Source: Edaphobacter dinghuensis (GTDB lineage Bacteria > Acidobacteriota > Terriglobia > Terriglobales > Acidobacteriaceae). Taken from it: DNA of 64,000 nucleotides. Below, piece after piece: positions 25,088-34,649 of this stretch. The stretch is from contig NZ_BMGT01000001.1 of NCBI RefSeq assembly GCF_014640335.1, positions 868,001 to 932,000 of the forward strand, given 5' to 3'. Within the stretch, counting starts at the first letter, position 1, and the number at the start of each line of letters is the position of its first letter. The notes under the pieces are model-generated. The model ran no database searches. It worked only from the letters and a program-made list of their open reading frames with translations, and was not told where the DNA came from. Made by a program: the position numbers and the translations under genes.

Positions 25088-25989
25088 TCGGGATACTCGA
25101 GTTTTTCATCACGCATAGAGGAGAGTAAATCTTCCAGGTCCTGCTCAATGTCTTTGTTGGATGCCAGGATGAGGCCGCCATCCTCGGGACTCTCGCGCAG
25201 GTAAACGTTGAAAAGTGAAAACCACTCGTCGATGGCGGCGGGATTTGCGGCGAAGAAGTCGCGTGAGCCCAGCAGCGGAAGAGCGAAGAGCAGGCCGGGG
25301 TATTGCGGATCGTCAGTCAGGTCGGCGGCAAAGAGGTCTTTGCTGCGTTTGAGAAAAGGAGCCTGCAATGAACTCAGCCTTGCCATCATGGCATTCACGT
25401 CAGTCTTTTCGATCAGCTCCCGCATTTTAGGATCGCGCACGCTCGTCATATTCGGCTTGCGCGGCTTCTGCATCTCCGGGTCTGCCGGAGGAAAGAACAG
25501 CGTCGTTAACCCGCCGAAGCCGAGAAAGGTCTGTGTCTGCTCACGCGGCTTTTTCGTCAGGAACCAGTAGGAGTAATCCGGCTGCAGCGCCTTGTGATCG
25601 TACTTCACCTTGCCCTTTTGCAGGTCCTCCGCATATTTTTCATCGGGCACCTGCGGAAGCGAATGAGCGGGATGCCTACCCAATCCGAAGATGGGGTGAT
25701 ACTCGCGAGAGGTCTTGATGAAGATATCTCGTAGATGCGGATGAATCGTCTTCATCTGCAGGAACAGTTCGGGCGAAATCTCGTGCTTCTCGAGAAGACG
25801 CACCGCCAGCAGTTCATAAAAACGGAGCAGCCATTGTCTCTGTCTGAAAGAGACGGGGTACGCATTGACTGGCATCCAGTAAAGCTGACACGTTCCTATC
25901 TGCCAGGCTCGCTGCCAGGGACGGAAACGGTTGGAGTCGTCGTGCTTTTCGAGCCGCCGACGGCGATCTGTTTCTACAACTTCCGACAT
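25084..25989 (-). CDS. Unknown T6SS-linked protein B (YLRES-EDGGL motif)
   Basis: About 301 residues from the ATG at 25989 (AAAGGTG upstream); an ATG at 26025 is less supported. It is rich in aromatic residues in the first half ([26 protein letters not shown]) and has no transmembrane segment. The C-terminal region shares the sequence pattern 'P-x-LPLL ... W ... Y-L-R-E-S-x-E-D-G-G-L' with protein A, which follows and overlaps it. Family unknown. The shared ending suggests duplication or a common binding partner. Confidence 0.6.
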
Positions 25990-26051
25990 CGATAAGGCAC
26001 CTTTTCTGGAACGATCGTGGTGCATCCGAGCAAGTACTACGAAACCCCGAT

Positions 26052-26537
26052 CTACTGCGGCACCGCAGGGCTTTGTCCAATCACCTGCCGCAGTGCATTG
26101 AGAACCACATACTGATCGGGCTCATCCTGCAGCTCCTGCTCGCCCAGGGGGAAGCTCTGGTGGCCGTCGCGATGGATCAGCACGATCTTGCGGGCACCGC
26201 GATTGAACTGCATCTCGGCGGAGGTGAGATCGCTTGCAGGCGTCGTCGCTGTCGAGATGACCTTGCCGTCCTTCAGTTGTTCCGAAGTGATCTGATGCGT
26301 CTGCTGATCGATGTCGACGCGATAGGTCGTCTTTTGCCCTATACGAGAGAGGAACAGCATAAGAGCTAATCCCAGGATAGGAAGAATCAGCATCGTCCAC
26401 GCACGTGTCCATACAAGGTAGACGGCCAGGCCGATGAGGGCGAGCGTGAAGACCCCTATTAGAAAGCCAGCCGTTTGTGGATGCTGCTCGGCGATGAGGT
26501 TACCGTTCGTGTTGGAGATGATAGAGATTAGTTTCAT
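26052..26537 (-). CDS. Small membrane protein of the accessory operon
   Basis: A 161-residue protein with two adjacent hydrophobic helices (about 22-43 and 47-63) followed by a 95-residue soluble domain with alternating strands ([25 protein letters not shown]) and a final helix. This layout resembles small envelope proteins with a cytosolic PH-like beta domain, but I recognise no named family. It begins 11 bases after the VgrG-tail-like gene and precedes protein B. Encoded in a T6SS accessory operon, it is a candidate immunity or membrane-docking protein. Confidence 0.6.
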
Positions 26538-26548
26538 TCGCTGGCCTT

Positions 26549-27286
26549 TTAGAGGTACTGATTGATTCCGACAACGAGAATCTTCTGCGTGATGGCAACC
26601 TCATGCAGCATTGTGACGTGAACGACAGGTTGGATGGCGCCGATCTTGCCATCAAGCGCCTCAAATCGCTGGTCTACTGCCGCATCGTGTAGCTTGGCGA
26701 GATGTTCGGCCCAGGAGAACGCGGTTTTTTCGGCGCTTCCGATGATTGCCGCTAGCTGGCCGCCCTTGAAGTCCATGTTGACACCGATGACGTTAATGAC
26801 CGAGCCCGCATAGAGTTGCAGGAACTGGTACTCGTCATGGTGCTCTGTTGTTTTAACGAAGTGCTCGGCAACGTCATGGAAGTAGGAGACAGGCTCCTGT
26901 AACATCTGGTTCGCTTTGTGCGCGACAGTATGCGCCGCGGTGTAAAGATCGTTTGTGGCTCCGATGATGGAACGGTGCAGATTTCCAAGCGTCGTCTGGG
27001 TAAAGTTGCTGATGACGTTCTCAACCTTGTTGCCGACGATCTTCTTCTGTTGATTTCCGCCGATCGTGTGCGTGCGGTTCTGCGTGATGCGCGTGCTTTC
27101 GTTGCCGTTCATCTGGCGGTCGCGGTCACCGGAGACAAGCAATGTGTCGACCCCGTTCGTTCCGGCCAGGGCACTCTGAGAAGTGATGCCACCGTAGCTT
27201 AAAGATCCGGCAGGCGGCAAGATATGGTCGGTGCCGGGGTCGCCGGTCACTCGCGGAGTTTGAACATCTGCATTGAAGACTGCCAT
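26549..27286 (-). CDS. Detached VgrG-tail-like (needle repeat) protein
   Basis: A 245-residue protein. The N-terminal third (about 50-105) has the repeating polar pattern GDRDRQMNGNESTRI, then HTIGGNQQKKIVGNKVENV, which is the gp5/VgrG C-terminal needle (triple beta-helix) signature. It has no gp27 or OB domain. The remainder is helical, then beta-rich, with repeated hydrophobic strands (GSVINVIGVNMDF). Because the VgrG at 22685 has a short tail, this looks like a separately encoded spike extension or cargo. It lies downstream of the DapD-like gene and upstream of the small membrane protein. Confidence 0.6.
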   Translation of the reverse strand: MAVFNADVQTPRVTGDPGTDHILPPAGSLSYGGITSQSALAGTNGVDTLLVSGDRDRQMNGNESTRITQNRTHTIGGNQQKKIVGNKVENVISNFTQTTLGNLHRSIIGATNDLYTAAHTVAHKANQMLQEPVSYFHDVAEHFVKTTEHHDEYQFLQLYAGSVINVIGVNMDFKGGQLAAIIGSAEKTAFSWAEHLAKLHDAAVDQRFEALDGKIGAIQPVVHVTMLHEVAITQKILVVGINQYL

Positions 27287-27338
27287 ACGTTATGCTCCCT
27301 TTTGGAATATGGTCAGAACCAGGGCTCGTTCGTAAAAG

Positions 27339-28208
27339 TCATACAGCGTCGGATGCGACGGCATAGTTAAAGATGATGGGTGCCAGGCGTTGAACGCCGT
27401 TACGTGCGTGTTCGAGCGGAGGCAGGCCCATACCAAGTTCAGCCCGTGATGGGATGCGCAGAACGGCGTCAGGGTTGGGTCGAAGCCACTCTCCTGTCGT
27501 GCTGTCGTAGACCCCCTCGGACGCCTGGATGATGGTGCCAGGTCGAAGGATGGCATGTTCGCCGATCCACAGTGAGCCGTATAAGCCGCAGTTGCCGCCA
27601 ACAAGGACGCGGGTCTCAAGGATGATCGGCAGGGCGGGCTCGGGGAGGATAATACCGCCGATCATTGTGCCGCAACCCAGGACAACATGCTCGCCGATCT
27701 GCGCGCAGCTTCCGACGAGCACATGAGAATCGACGCGCACTCCTGATCCGAGCCAGGCACCGGCCTGAATTGTGGAAGGAGGCATGATGGAGACGCCGGG
27801 TGCCAGATAGCATCCCCGGCGAAGATGGCTGCCTGCGGGAACACGCGTCTCCAGCTCACGAGTCTCGCGCCAACCCAGCATGGTCATCTCGGTGCCAGGC
27901 AAGGGGCCGGTCTGGGTGGCGATGGTACCGCTGCTGCTGAGCGCGACGAGGGCCTGCTTGACCCAGCCTCGGACCATCCAGCCACCCGAAGGGTTTGGCT
28001 CGGCAACCCGCAGCTGGCCGTGTTCGATAGCGCAGAGGATCTCAATCAGAATGGCTTGACGTTCTATGGAATCTGCTTCGGCAGATTGAAAGAGATGGTA
28101 GCGATCGTAAAGCACATCTGCCCAGCTTGTGCTGGAGGTTGGCTCGGGATTGGAGGTATCGGGGGTCTGCCTCGGATCGGATGGCATCGTAAAAGGCTGC
28201 GCACTCAT
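27339..28208 (-). CDS. DapD-like hexapeptide-repeat N-acyltransferase
   Basis: About 289 residues from the ATG at 28208, which has CAGGGAAC upstream. It matches tetrahydrodipicolinate N-succinyltransferase (DapD) in layout: helical N-terminal part with RVAE and W-x-V-x-x-WVKQA, then a left-handed beta-helix with VDSHVLVGSCAQIG and the closing YDSTTGEW. The family's aspartate in the VDS segment is kept. The segment that in DapD contains the second catalytic residue (Glu in ARSE) reads VGGNCGLYG here, so that glutamate appears lost (alignment by eye). It heads the leftward operon next to the T6SS. It may be a true DapD or a derived acyltransferase. Confidence 0.65.
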   Translation of the reverse strand: MSAQPFTMPSDPRQTPDTSNPEPTSSTSWADVLYDRYHLFQSAEADSIERQAILIEILCAIEHGQLRVAEPNPSGGWMVRGWVKQALVALSSSGTIATQTGPLPGTEMTMLGWRETRELETRVPAGSHLRRGCYLAPGVSIMPPSTIQAGAWLGSGVRVDSHVLVGSCAQIGEHVVLGCGTMIGGIILPEPALPIILETRVLVGGNCGLYGSLWIGEHAILRPGTIIQASEGVYDSTTGEWLRPNPDAVLRIPSRAELGMGLPPLEHARNGVQRLAPIIFNYAVASDAV

Positions 28209-28467
28209 TTTAGGTTCCCTGAGCTGGTCGTCTTTGAAGCGAGTCTTTCGGCGTTTTGCCTGAGCTAAGTATAGCCTAGCCGGGAGTTGCGCCGATTTGT
28301 TTGTGAAATCCCAATCATTCATCTGTGAAACTTCGATCAATCGTTCTGACGGTTTCGAGGCGTTGAATTACTGCGGATTACTTCGATCCGACGGATTGTA
28401 GCCGGAGAGGACAGCGGCTCGGCCTGTTCGAAGCGGGGACAATAAACCCACCCTCTACAATCTTGAG
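28209..28467. promoter_or_regulatory. Divergent intergenic region dapD-like / tgt
   Basis: The region separates the leftward accessory operon from tgt. On the complement strand TATACT (28268-28273) could be a -10 element about 60 bases before the dapD-like start; no good -35 is seen. On the + strand TACAAT (28456-28461) lies only 6 bases before the tgt ATG, which would put transcription start at or near the start codon. No terminator or repeat is visible. Confidence 0.35.
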
Positions 28468-29598
28468 ATGGGCCTTGTGTTTCAAGTGGATAGAACGGAT
28501 GCCGGCGGTGGTCGGCACGGACGGCTGGTGCTGCCGCATGGTGTGGTGGAGACGCCGGTGTTTATGCCGGTGGGGACGGCGGCGAGCGTCAAGACGGTCG
28601 AGCAGGGCGTGCTGGAGGAGACCGGCTCGGACGGTGTGGGGGCGCAGATCATTCTGGCGAATACGTATCATCTCTATCTGCGGCCGGGGCATGAGCTGAT
28701 TGCGCGAATGGGTGGCGTGCACAGGTTTATGAGCTGGGAACGCCCGATGCTGACGGACTCGGGCGGGTTTCAGGTCTTCAGTCTGAGCAGTCTGCGCAAG
28801 GTGACACCGGATGGTGTGGAGTTTCGGTCGCATCTGGATGGGAGCAAGCACTTCTTTTCGCCGGAGCACTCGATGGATGTGCAGATTGCACTGGGCGCGG
28901 ACGTGATGATGGTCTTCGACGAGTGCGTGGAGCATCCGGCGACGTATGAGCGCACGCGCGATTCGATGGCGCTGACGCATGCCTGGGCGCAGCGGTCGAA
29001 GGACCACTTTGAGACGAACAAGGAACGCGTGCCGTGGTTTGAGGAGCGCGGCGGGAAGACGCAGAGCTTGTTCGGCATTGTGCAGGGTGGCATGTATGCG
29101 GACCTGCGTAAGGAGAGCGCCGAGCGGCTGGTGGAGATGGAGCTGCCGGGATATGCCATTGGCGGCCTCGCGGTGGGCGAGCCGCGCGAGGTGACGCGCG
29201 AGATGATTGCGCGCACGCTGGAGTGGCTGCCAAAGGACAAGCCGCGTTATGTGATGGGCGTGGGTTATCCCGACGAGATCGAAGAGTATGCGCGGATGGG
29301 CGTGGACATGATGGACTGCGTGTTGCCGACGCGAGCCGGGCGGCATGGGTTGGTGTTCATGCGCGAGGAGGCTGGTGGGCCAGTAGTTCGGATGAACATC
29401 AAGCGCAAGGAGTATGCGGAGGATGCGCGGCCGATTGATGAGTCGTGCGGGTGCATGGTTTGCCGAAGGTACTCGCGGGCTTATCTGCGGCATCTGTTCG
29501 TGTCGGGCGAGGCGCTAGGGTTGACGCTGAACTCGGTGCACAATCTGGCTTTTTATCTGGATACCATGGCTCGGGTGCGGGGCGATCTGGCGGGGTGA
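28468..29598 (+). CDS. tgt: Queuine tRNA-ribosyltransferase (TGT)
   Basis: A 376-residue TIM-barrel enzyme that exchanges guanine-34 for preQ1 in GUN-anticodon tRNAs. Key residues are visible: Asp97 in TDSGGFQVFS, GIVQGG, the GGLAVGEP loop, nucleophile Asp283 in MMDCVLPTR, and the zinc site CGCMVC with the downstream His in AYLRH. Full family length. No ribosome-binding site is evident; a -10-like TACAAT immediately upstream hints at leaderless translation. Confidence 0.95.
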   Translation: MGLVFQVDRTDAGGGRHGRLVLPHGVVETPVFMPVGTAASVKTVEQGVLEETGSDGVGAQIILANTYHLYLRPGHELIARMGGVHRFMSWERPMLTDSGGFQVFSLSSLRKVTPDGVEFRSHLDGSKHFFSPEHSMDVQIALGADVMMVFDECVEHPATYERTRDSMALTHAWAQRSKDHFETNKERVPWFEERGGKTQSLFGIVQGGMYADLRKESAERLVEMELPGYAIGGLAVGEPREVTREMIARTLEWLPKDKPRYVMGVGYPDEIEEYARMGVDMMDCVLPTRAGRHGLVFMREEAGGPVVRMNIKRKEYAEDARPIDESCGCMVCRRYSRAYLRHLFVSGEALGLTLNSVHNLAFYLDTMARVRGDLAG

Positions 29599-29614
29599 AG
29601 GGCGGGAATGCGCT

Positions 29615-31036
29615 ATGCTCGGCTTGATGAGGCGGGCGGCGATTGTCGGAGCGGGACCGAATGGTTTGAGCGCGGCGATTACTCTGGCCTGGGCTGGCGT
29701 GGCTACGACTGTCTTTGAGGTTGCGGAGACGGTGGGCGGTGCGGCGCGGACGGCGGAGCTTACGCTGCCGGGATTTCGGCATGATGTGGGGTCTTCGGTC
29801 TATCCGCTGGGCGTGGCGTCGCCTTTCTTTCGCGAGCTTCCGCTGGAGCAGTTTGGGCTGCGGTGGATTGAGCCTGCGGCGGCGATGGCGCATCCTTTGG
29901 ACGATGGATCGGCGGTGATGCTGGAGCATAGCGTTGAGGCCACGGCGGCGGGGCTTGGACGTGATGGCGATACGTGGCGGCGGCTGATCGGGCCGCTGGT
30001 GGAGAGATGGCCGGAGTTGTGTGGCGAGATTCTTGGGCCGGTGGTGCATCTGCCACGGCATCCTTTGTTGCTAGGGCGATTTGGGTTGTTTGCGATGCTG
30101 CCTGCGACAGCGCTTGGTGGAATGCTGTTTCGTGGTGAACGGGCGCGGGCTTTGTTTGCTGGGTGCGCGGCGCACTCGATGAGGCCGCTGGAGAGTGCGG
30201 CGAGTTCGGCGGTGGGATTGGTGCTGGCGGCCGCTGGGCATGCGGTGGGGTGGCCGATTGTGGAGGGCGGAGCGCAGGCTTTGTCGGATGCGCTGGCGGC
30301 TTATCTTGTGAGTTTGGGCGGAGAGATTCGGACGGGGGTTCGCGTCTCGGACCTGCGCGAGTTGGGGGATGCGGATGCGATTTTGTGCGATGTTTCGCCG
30401 CGGCAGTTGCGGCAGATCGCCGGGCAGCAGCTGTCACCTGAGTATGCGGAGAAGATGGAGGGGTTTGCGTATGGGCCGGGTGCGTTCAAGATGGACTGGG
30501 CGTTGAGCGAGCCAATTCCGTGGCGGGCGAAGGAGTGTCTGCAAGCGGCTACGGTGCATGTGGGCGGGACGATGGAGGAGATTGCGGCGGCGGAGGATGC
30601 TCCGTGGCGCGGTGAGGCTGCTGCGCGGCCTTTTGTGCTGGTGGCGCAGCCTAGTCTGTTCGATGCGACGCGGGCTCCTGCGGGAAAGCATACGGCGTGG
30701 GCCTATTGCCATGTGCCGAATGGGTGGGAGGGGTCGGCGGTGGATGCGATTGAGGCGCAGATGGAGCGGTTTGCGCCGGGATTTCGTGAGTGCGTGCTGG
30801 CTCGGCATGCGATGGGGACGCAGGCGCTGGAGGAGTGGGACGCGAATCTGATCGGCGGCGATATTGGCGGCGGCGCGATGACGCTGGGGCAGATGGTGGC
30901 TCGGCCTGCGCTGTCGGCGTATCGAACGGGGACGAAGGGGCTGTATTTGTGCTCGGCTTCGACGCCGCCAGGCGGTGGGGTGCATGGGATGTGCGGACAT
31001 CTGGCGGCGGTGCGGGCGCTGGAGGATTTGGGCTAG
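29615..31036 (+). CDS. FAD-dependent oxidoreductase (phytoene desaturase-like)
   Basis: A 473-residue flavoprotein. The N-terminal dinucleotide-binding motif AIVGAGPNGLSAA is followed by FEVAETVGGAARTAEL, typical of CrtI/PYROXD2-like amine oxidase relatives. The C-terminal FAD-contacting segment CSASTPPGGGVHGMCG is also typical. The start 16 bases after tgt suggests co-transcription; ATG 29627 is an alternative start. The substrate cannot be told; no carotenoid genes are nearby. Confidence 0.82.
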   Translation: MLGLMRRAAIVGAGPNGLSAAITLAWAGVATTVFEVAETVGGAARTAELTLPGFRHDVGSSVYPLGVASPFFRELPLEQFGLRWIEPAAAMAHPLDDGSAVMLEHSVEATAAGLGRDGDTWRRLIGPLVERWPELCGEILGPVVHLPRHPLLLGRFGLFAMLPATALGGMLFRGERARALFAGCAAHSMRPLESAASSAVGLVLAAAGHAVGWPIVEGGAQALSDALAAYLVSLGGEIRTGVRVSDLRELGDADAILCDVSPRQLRQIAGQQLSPEYAEKMEGFAYGPGAFKMDWALSEPIPWRAKECLQAATVHVGGTMEEIAAAEDAPWRGEAAARPFVLVAQPSLFDATRAPAGKHTAWAYCHVPNGWEGSAVDAIEAQMERFAPGFRECVLARHAMGTQALEEWDANLIGGDIGGGAMTLGQMVARPALSAYRTGTKGLYLCSASTPPGGGVHGMCGHLAAVRALEDLG

Positions 31037-31038
31037 AG

Positions 31039-31545
31039 CTACTCCGAGGGCAGACGCAGGGTGGCGTGGTCTTGCTCGAGCTCGTGGCAGAGGGCTTCGA
31101 CGACGAGGTTGTGGTCTTCGCGCTGGGGCAGGCCGGAGACGGTGACGGAGCCGATGATGCCCGCTCCGGCGACGTGGATGGGGAAGCTGCCGCCGTGGGT
31201 GGCGTAGTCGGCGTCGGACAGCGAGTATTTTTCGGCGAGCGTGGTGTTGTTGTGCCTGAGGTAGAGGCCGAGCTGGTAGGAGCTGCGGTGGAAGCGGGCT
31301 ACGACGTTCGATTTGCGCTGCACCCAGCGGGCGTTGTCGGGCGTGGTGCCGTTGAGCGCGGTGTAGAAGAGCGGCTGGTAAGGCTGGCCGAAGCGGCGGA
31401 TGTCGATGACGATGGAGTGGTCGCGAGTGATGGCGAGTCCGCGGAGGAAGAGGCCAAGACGCCAGGCGGTCTCTGCATCGAAGGCGGGAAAGACGAGCTC
31501 GGCTTCCTGCTGGGTAATGAGTGCGAGGTCTTCGTGAATGGCCAT
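31039..31545 (-). CDS. UPF0303-family protein
   Basis: About 168 residues from ATG 31545, with AGGA upstream; a longer in-frame start to 31644 lacks support. It matches the UPF0303/YBR137W-like (heme-degrading-domain fold) family: helical start ([14 protein letters not shown]), then [33 protein letters not shown] and [22 protein letters not shown]. Members are small cytosolic proteins without an established enzymatic role. It is convergent with the oxidoreductase gene and divergent from the M3 peptidase. Confidence 0.8.
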   Translation of the reverse strand: MAIHEDLALITQQEAELVFPAFDAETAWRLGLFLRGLAITRDHSIVIDIRRFGQPYQPLFYTALNGTTPDNARWVQRKSNVVARFHRSSYQLGLYLRHNNTTLAEKYSLSDADYATHGGSFPIHVAGAGIIGSVTVSGLPQREDHNLVVEALCHELEQDHATLRLPSE

Positions 31546-31673
31546 GGGTAAATTCCTTTTCGGCTGCGTCTGTCTTTCGGGCTTCGCGCTCTTTGGTAGC
31601 TTCGCGGCGATATACTCGCGGAACGAAAGTATTTGCAGCTTCAACCTTTTTACATGAGGAGGGTTATGTGGCC

Positions 31674-33767
31674 ATGGAATTCATGCCGAGACGCAATCAG
31701 ATCGTTCGTGGTGTCCTGTGGATTGCCGGAGCGGGGGCGTTGATGGTGGCGCTCTCGAGTGCAGCGCCAGCGCAGACCACCGATCCGCTTCATGCGTGGA
31801 ATGCGGGCAGCGATCCCGCTTCGCTCGATGCGTGGGTGCATCAGCGACTGGCGGCGGCGCAGGCCGATATCGATAAGGTGACCTCGGTGCAGGGCGCGCA
31901 CACGGTGGAGAACACTCTGCTGCCCTTTGACGATGCACAGAATGAGCTGGCGATCGCGGGCAATGAGGCTTACCTGATGTTTGCGGTGGGCGATGCGGCG
32001 GATCTGCGCAATAAGGGACAGGAGATGGTCGCGGCGGTCTCCACTGCGAGCACGGATTTGAGCCTGAACCAGAAGGTCTATCAGGCGCTGGCTGCTGTGC
32101 CGTTGCCTGCGAACGATGCGGCGACGAAGCATTATCTGGAGCGGACGTTGCTGGAGTATCGGCTCTCGGGCGTGGACAAGGATGATGCAACGCGGGCGAA
32201 GATTCGCCAGTTGCAGGACCGCATTACGCAGACGACGCTGGTCTTCGGCAGAAATATCGCCGACGATGTGCGCAAGGTGACGGCGACGAAGGAGCAGCTC
32301 GATGGTCTGCCCGCCGACTATATCGCGCGGCACAAGCCCGGTGCGGATGGCACGTATACGCTGACGACGGATTCGCCGGACAGCACGCCGGTGATGAGCT
32401 TTGCCAAGGATGCCGACCTGCGCAAGCGCATGTTCCTGGCTTACACGGAGCGGGCTTATCCGAAGAACGTTGCCGTGCTAAAGGACATTCTGGAGGCGCG
32501 GCAGGAGCTGGCGACCACGTTGGGCTATGCGACCTATGCCGATCTGGCGACGGCTGATCAGATGATCGGCTCGGCGAGTAATTTGAAGGCGTTTCTGAAC
32601 CAGGTGGACGACGCTTCGAGGGACATCGGCAAGCGGGAGTATGGGTTGCTGCTGGAGTATGCGCAGAAGCAGCAGCCGGGGCTGACCAGCATCTCGGACG
32701 CAGATGCGGGTTACTGGTCGGAGCAGTACCGGCGCGCGAAGTATGACTTCGACGCGCAGAGCGTGCGGCCTTACTTTCCTTATGACGAGGTGCAGGCGGG
32801 AATTTTGAAGACGGCGGCGCGGCTGTTCCATGTGGAGTTCAGGCCGGTGACGGATGCGAAGACGTGGGATGCCTCGGTGGCGGTCTTCGATGTCTTCGAT
32901 GCGGCAAAACCGGGGGCGGGAAAGAAGCTGGGCAGAATCTATCTCGACATGCATCCGCGCGAGGGCAAGGATAAGTGGTTCTCCAGTGCACCGCTGGTTC
33001 CGGGGATTCGTGGACGGCAGCTTCCTGAGGGTGCGCTGATCTGCAACTTCTCCGGCGGCACGGCGGGCGATCCGGGGCTGATGGAGTACAGCGAGGTGGT
33101 GACGTTCTTCCACGAGTTTGGCCACTTGATGCACCACGTTCTCGGCGGGCAGGGGCGCTGGTCGGGACAGGGCGGCTTCAACGTCGAGGGAGATTTTGTG
33201 GAGGCTCCGTCGCAGATGCTGGAGGAGATGTTCCGCGACAAGACGATCATCTCTTCGTTTGCGAAGGACTATAAGACCGGCGCGACGATTCCGGCGGACC
33301 TGTTTGAGCGGATGAATAGAGCCGATGCCTATGGGCGTGGGCGCTGGGTGCAGCGTCAGTTGCTGTACTCCAACTATGCGTTGCAGTTGCATGATCGTGC
33401 GCCAGCGGATGTGGACTTCGATGCACTGTTGCAGGAGGATACGAAGCGGTTTTCGCCGTTTACGTTTGTCGATGGCGACCGTATGTATACCAGCTTCACG
33501 CATCTGGCCGGATATGCTTCGAACTACTACACGTATGTGCTGGACAAGGTGATTGCGGTCGATTTCTTTGCGCAGTTCGACAAGGGCAATCTGCTGGATG
33601 GACCTACGGCGATGCACTATCGCAGGTCGGTGCTGGAGCCGGGTGCGACGAAGCCTGCTGCGGTGCTGGTGAAGGACTTTTTGGGGCGTCCGCAGAGTAT
33701 TGATGCTTTGAAGAGCTGGATGATGGTGGAGTTTGAGACTTCGCCCAAGACGGAGGCAAAGAAGTAA
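31674..33767 (+). CDS. Exported M3-family oligopeptidase
   Basis: About 697 residues. GTG 31668 or ATG 31674 both follow AGGAGG; the ATG gives a clean signal peptide (RRNQIVRG, hydrophobic core, SSAAPAQ). The zinc-metalloprotease motif HEFGH is at about 480-484 within [14 protein letters not shown], followed by the M3 downstream glutamate region ([11 protein letters not shown]). This is the thimet oligopeptidase/oligopeptidase A family, which hydrolyses short peptides. Exported versions are common in acidobacteria and would digest peptides in the periplasm. Confidence 0.92.
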   Translation: MEFMPRRNQIVRGVLWIAGAGALMVALSSAAPAQTTDPLHAWNAGSDPASLDAWVHQRLAAAQADIDKVTSVQGAHTVENTLLPFDDAQNELAIAGNEAYLMFAVGDAADLRNKGQEMVAAVSTASTDLSLNQKVYQALAAVPLPANDAATKHYLERTLLEYRLSGVDKDDATRAKIRQLQDRITQTTLVFGRNIADDVRKVTATKEQLDGLPADYIARHKPGADGTYTLTTDSPDSTPVMSFAKDADLRKRMFLAYTERAYPKNVAVLKDILEARQELATTLGYATYADLATADQMIGSASNLKAFLNQVDDASRDIGKREYGLLLEYAQKQQPGLTSISDADAGYWSEQYRRAKYDFDAQSVRPYFPYDEVQAGILKTAARLFHVEFRPVTDAKTWDASVAVFDVFDAAKPGAGKKLGRIYLDMHPREGKDKWFSSAPLVPGIRGRQLPEGALICNFSGGTAGDPGLMEYSEVVTFFHEFGHLMHHVLGGQGRWSGQGGFNVEGDFVEAPSQMLEEMFRDKTIISSFAKDYKTGATIPADLFERMNRADAYGRGRWVQRQLLYSNYALQLHDRAPADVDFDALLQEDTKRFSPFTFVDGDRMYTSFTHLAGYASNYYTYVLDKVIAVDFFAQFDKGNLLDGPTAMHYRRSVLEPGATKPAAVLVKDFLGRPQSIDALKSWMMVEFETSPKTEAKK

Positions 33768-33788
33768 GTGTGCCCTGCGCGGGCGGCG

Positions 33789-33801
33789 CCCACTTCGTGG
33801 G
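33789..33801. other. Small hairpin after M3 peptidase gene
   Basis: CCCAC and GTGGG pair around a TTC loop 21 bases after the peptidase stop. There is no T-run, so terminator function is doubtful. The surrounding 99-base gap to the HipA-like gene shows nothing else. Confidence 0.25.
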
Positions 33802-33866
33802 GTGTGTACCGGCTTCGCCTCGGGCCTCCCGATGGTCGGCGGTAATTTGGGTCACTGTGTGAGGGA

Positions 33867-34649
33867 ATGATTCGAACAGTTCGAGCGACACAATATGTCA
33901 CGGCGCTGCGCGAGGGTGGATCGCTGCCTGCGATTATCGAGGCGGACGATCTGGGTCTGTACGTGTTGAAGTTTCGCGGCGCGGGGCAAGGGCCGCTGGC
34001 GTTGGTGGCGGAGCTGGTTGCGGGCGAGATAGGCCGTGCGCTGGGGCTGCGGGTTCCGGAGCTGGTGCTGGTGGAGGTCGATGCCGCGCTGGGACGGAAC
34101 GAGCCGGATGAGGAGATCCGCGACCTGCTGCGGGCTAGCGCCGGGTTGAATATGGCGCTGGATTATCTGCCGGGGTCGTCGATGTTCGATCCGGCGGCGG
34201 GAGATATGGCGGATGCTGTGACGGCATCGCTGGCGGTGTGGTTCGACGCGTTTGTGGCTAACGTGGACCGCACGCCGCGCAACGCGAACCTGCTGTGCTG
34301 GCACCGGGAGCTTTACTTCATCGACCATGGCGCGGCGCTGTACTTTCACCATGACTGGAAGAGCATGGCGGATAAGGCGGAGAATCCGTTCGCACAGGTG
34401 AAGCAGCATATCCTGCTGCCGTGGGCCAGTGCGCTTGCGGAGGCTGATGCTGTGGCGCATAAGCGGTTGAATCCGGAGGTCTTCGCGGCGATTCTGGAGG
34501 ATGTGCCTGAGGCGTGGCTGCTGCCGGAGGCGAAGGATTTGAGTGCTGAGGAGAAGCGAGCGGTGTATCTCGACTTCTTCACGCGGCGGCTGAACGGTTC
34601 ATCGAATTTTGTTGAGGAGGCGATCCGTGCCCGTGCCGAGCTCGTTTGA
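33867..34649 (+). CDS. HipA-like kinase-domain protein
   Basis: A 260-residue protein related to the HipA-type kinase fold (HipA_2-like). The nucleotide-lysine strand reads LYVLKFRGAG, with a glutamate helix (LVAELVAGEIGRALG). The catalytic-loop equivalent is FVANVDRTPRNANLL, followed by LYFIDHGAALYF, where FIDH replaces DFG. It is shorter than HipA toxins and has no HipB-like partner; instead it overlaps a DUF3037 gene, a pairing seen in many bacteria. The function is not established; a modifying kinase or toxin-like role is inference. Confidence 0.75.
   Translation: MIRTVRATQYVTALREGGSLPAIIEADDLGLYVLKFRGAGQGPLALVAELVAGEIGRALGLRVPELVLVEVDAALGRNEPDEEIRDLLRASAGLNMALDYLPGSSMFDPAAGDMADAVTASLAVWFDAFVANVDRTPRNANLLCWHRELYFIDHGAALYFHHDWKSMADKAENPFAQVKQHILLPWASALAEADAVAHKRLNPEVFAAILEDVPEAWLLPEAKDLSAEEKRAVYLDFFTRRLNGSSNFVEEAIRARAELV

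Noticed and set aside
28378..29493. 371-codon frame opposite tgt
   Set aside because: His/Arg-rich antisense frame of a highly conserved gene; no ribosome site or family.
30790..31551. 253-codon Gly/Val-rich frame over UPF0303
   Set aside because: Overlaps the oxidoreductase end and the whole UPF0303 gene, whose protein matches a known family.
32478..33617. 379-codon frame opposite the M3 peptidase
   Set aside because: Antisense shadow; the peptidase has the HEFGH site in the other frame.
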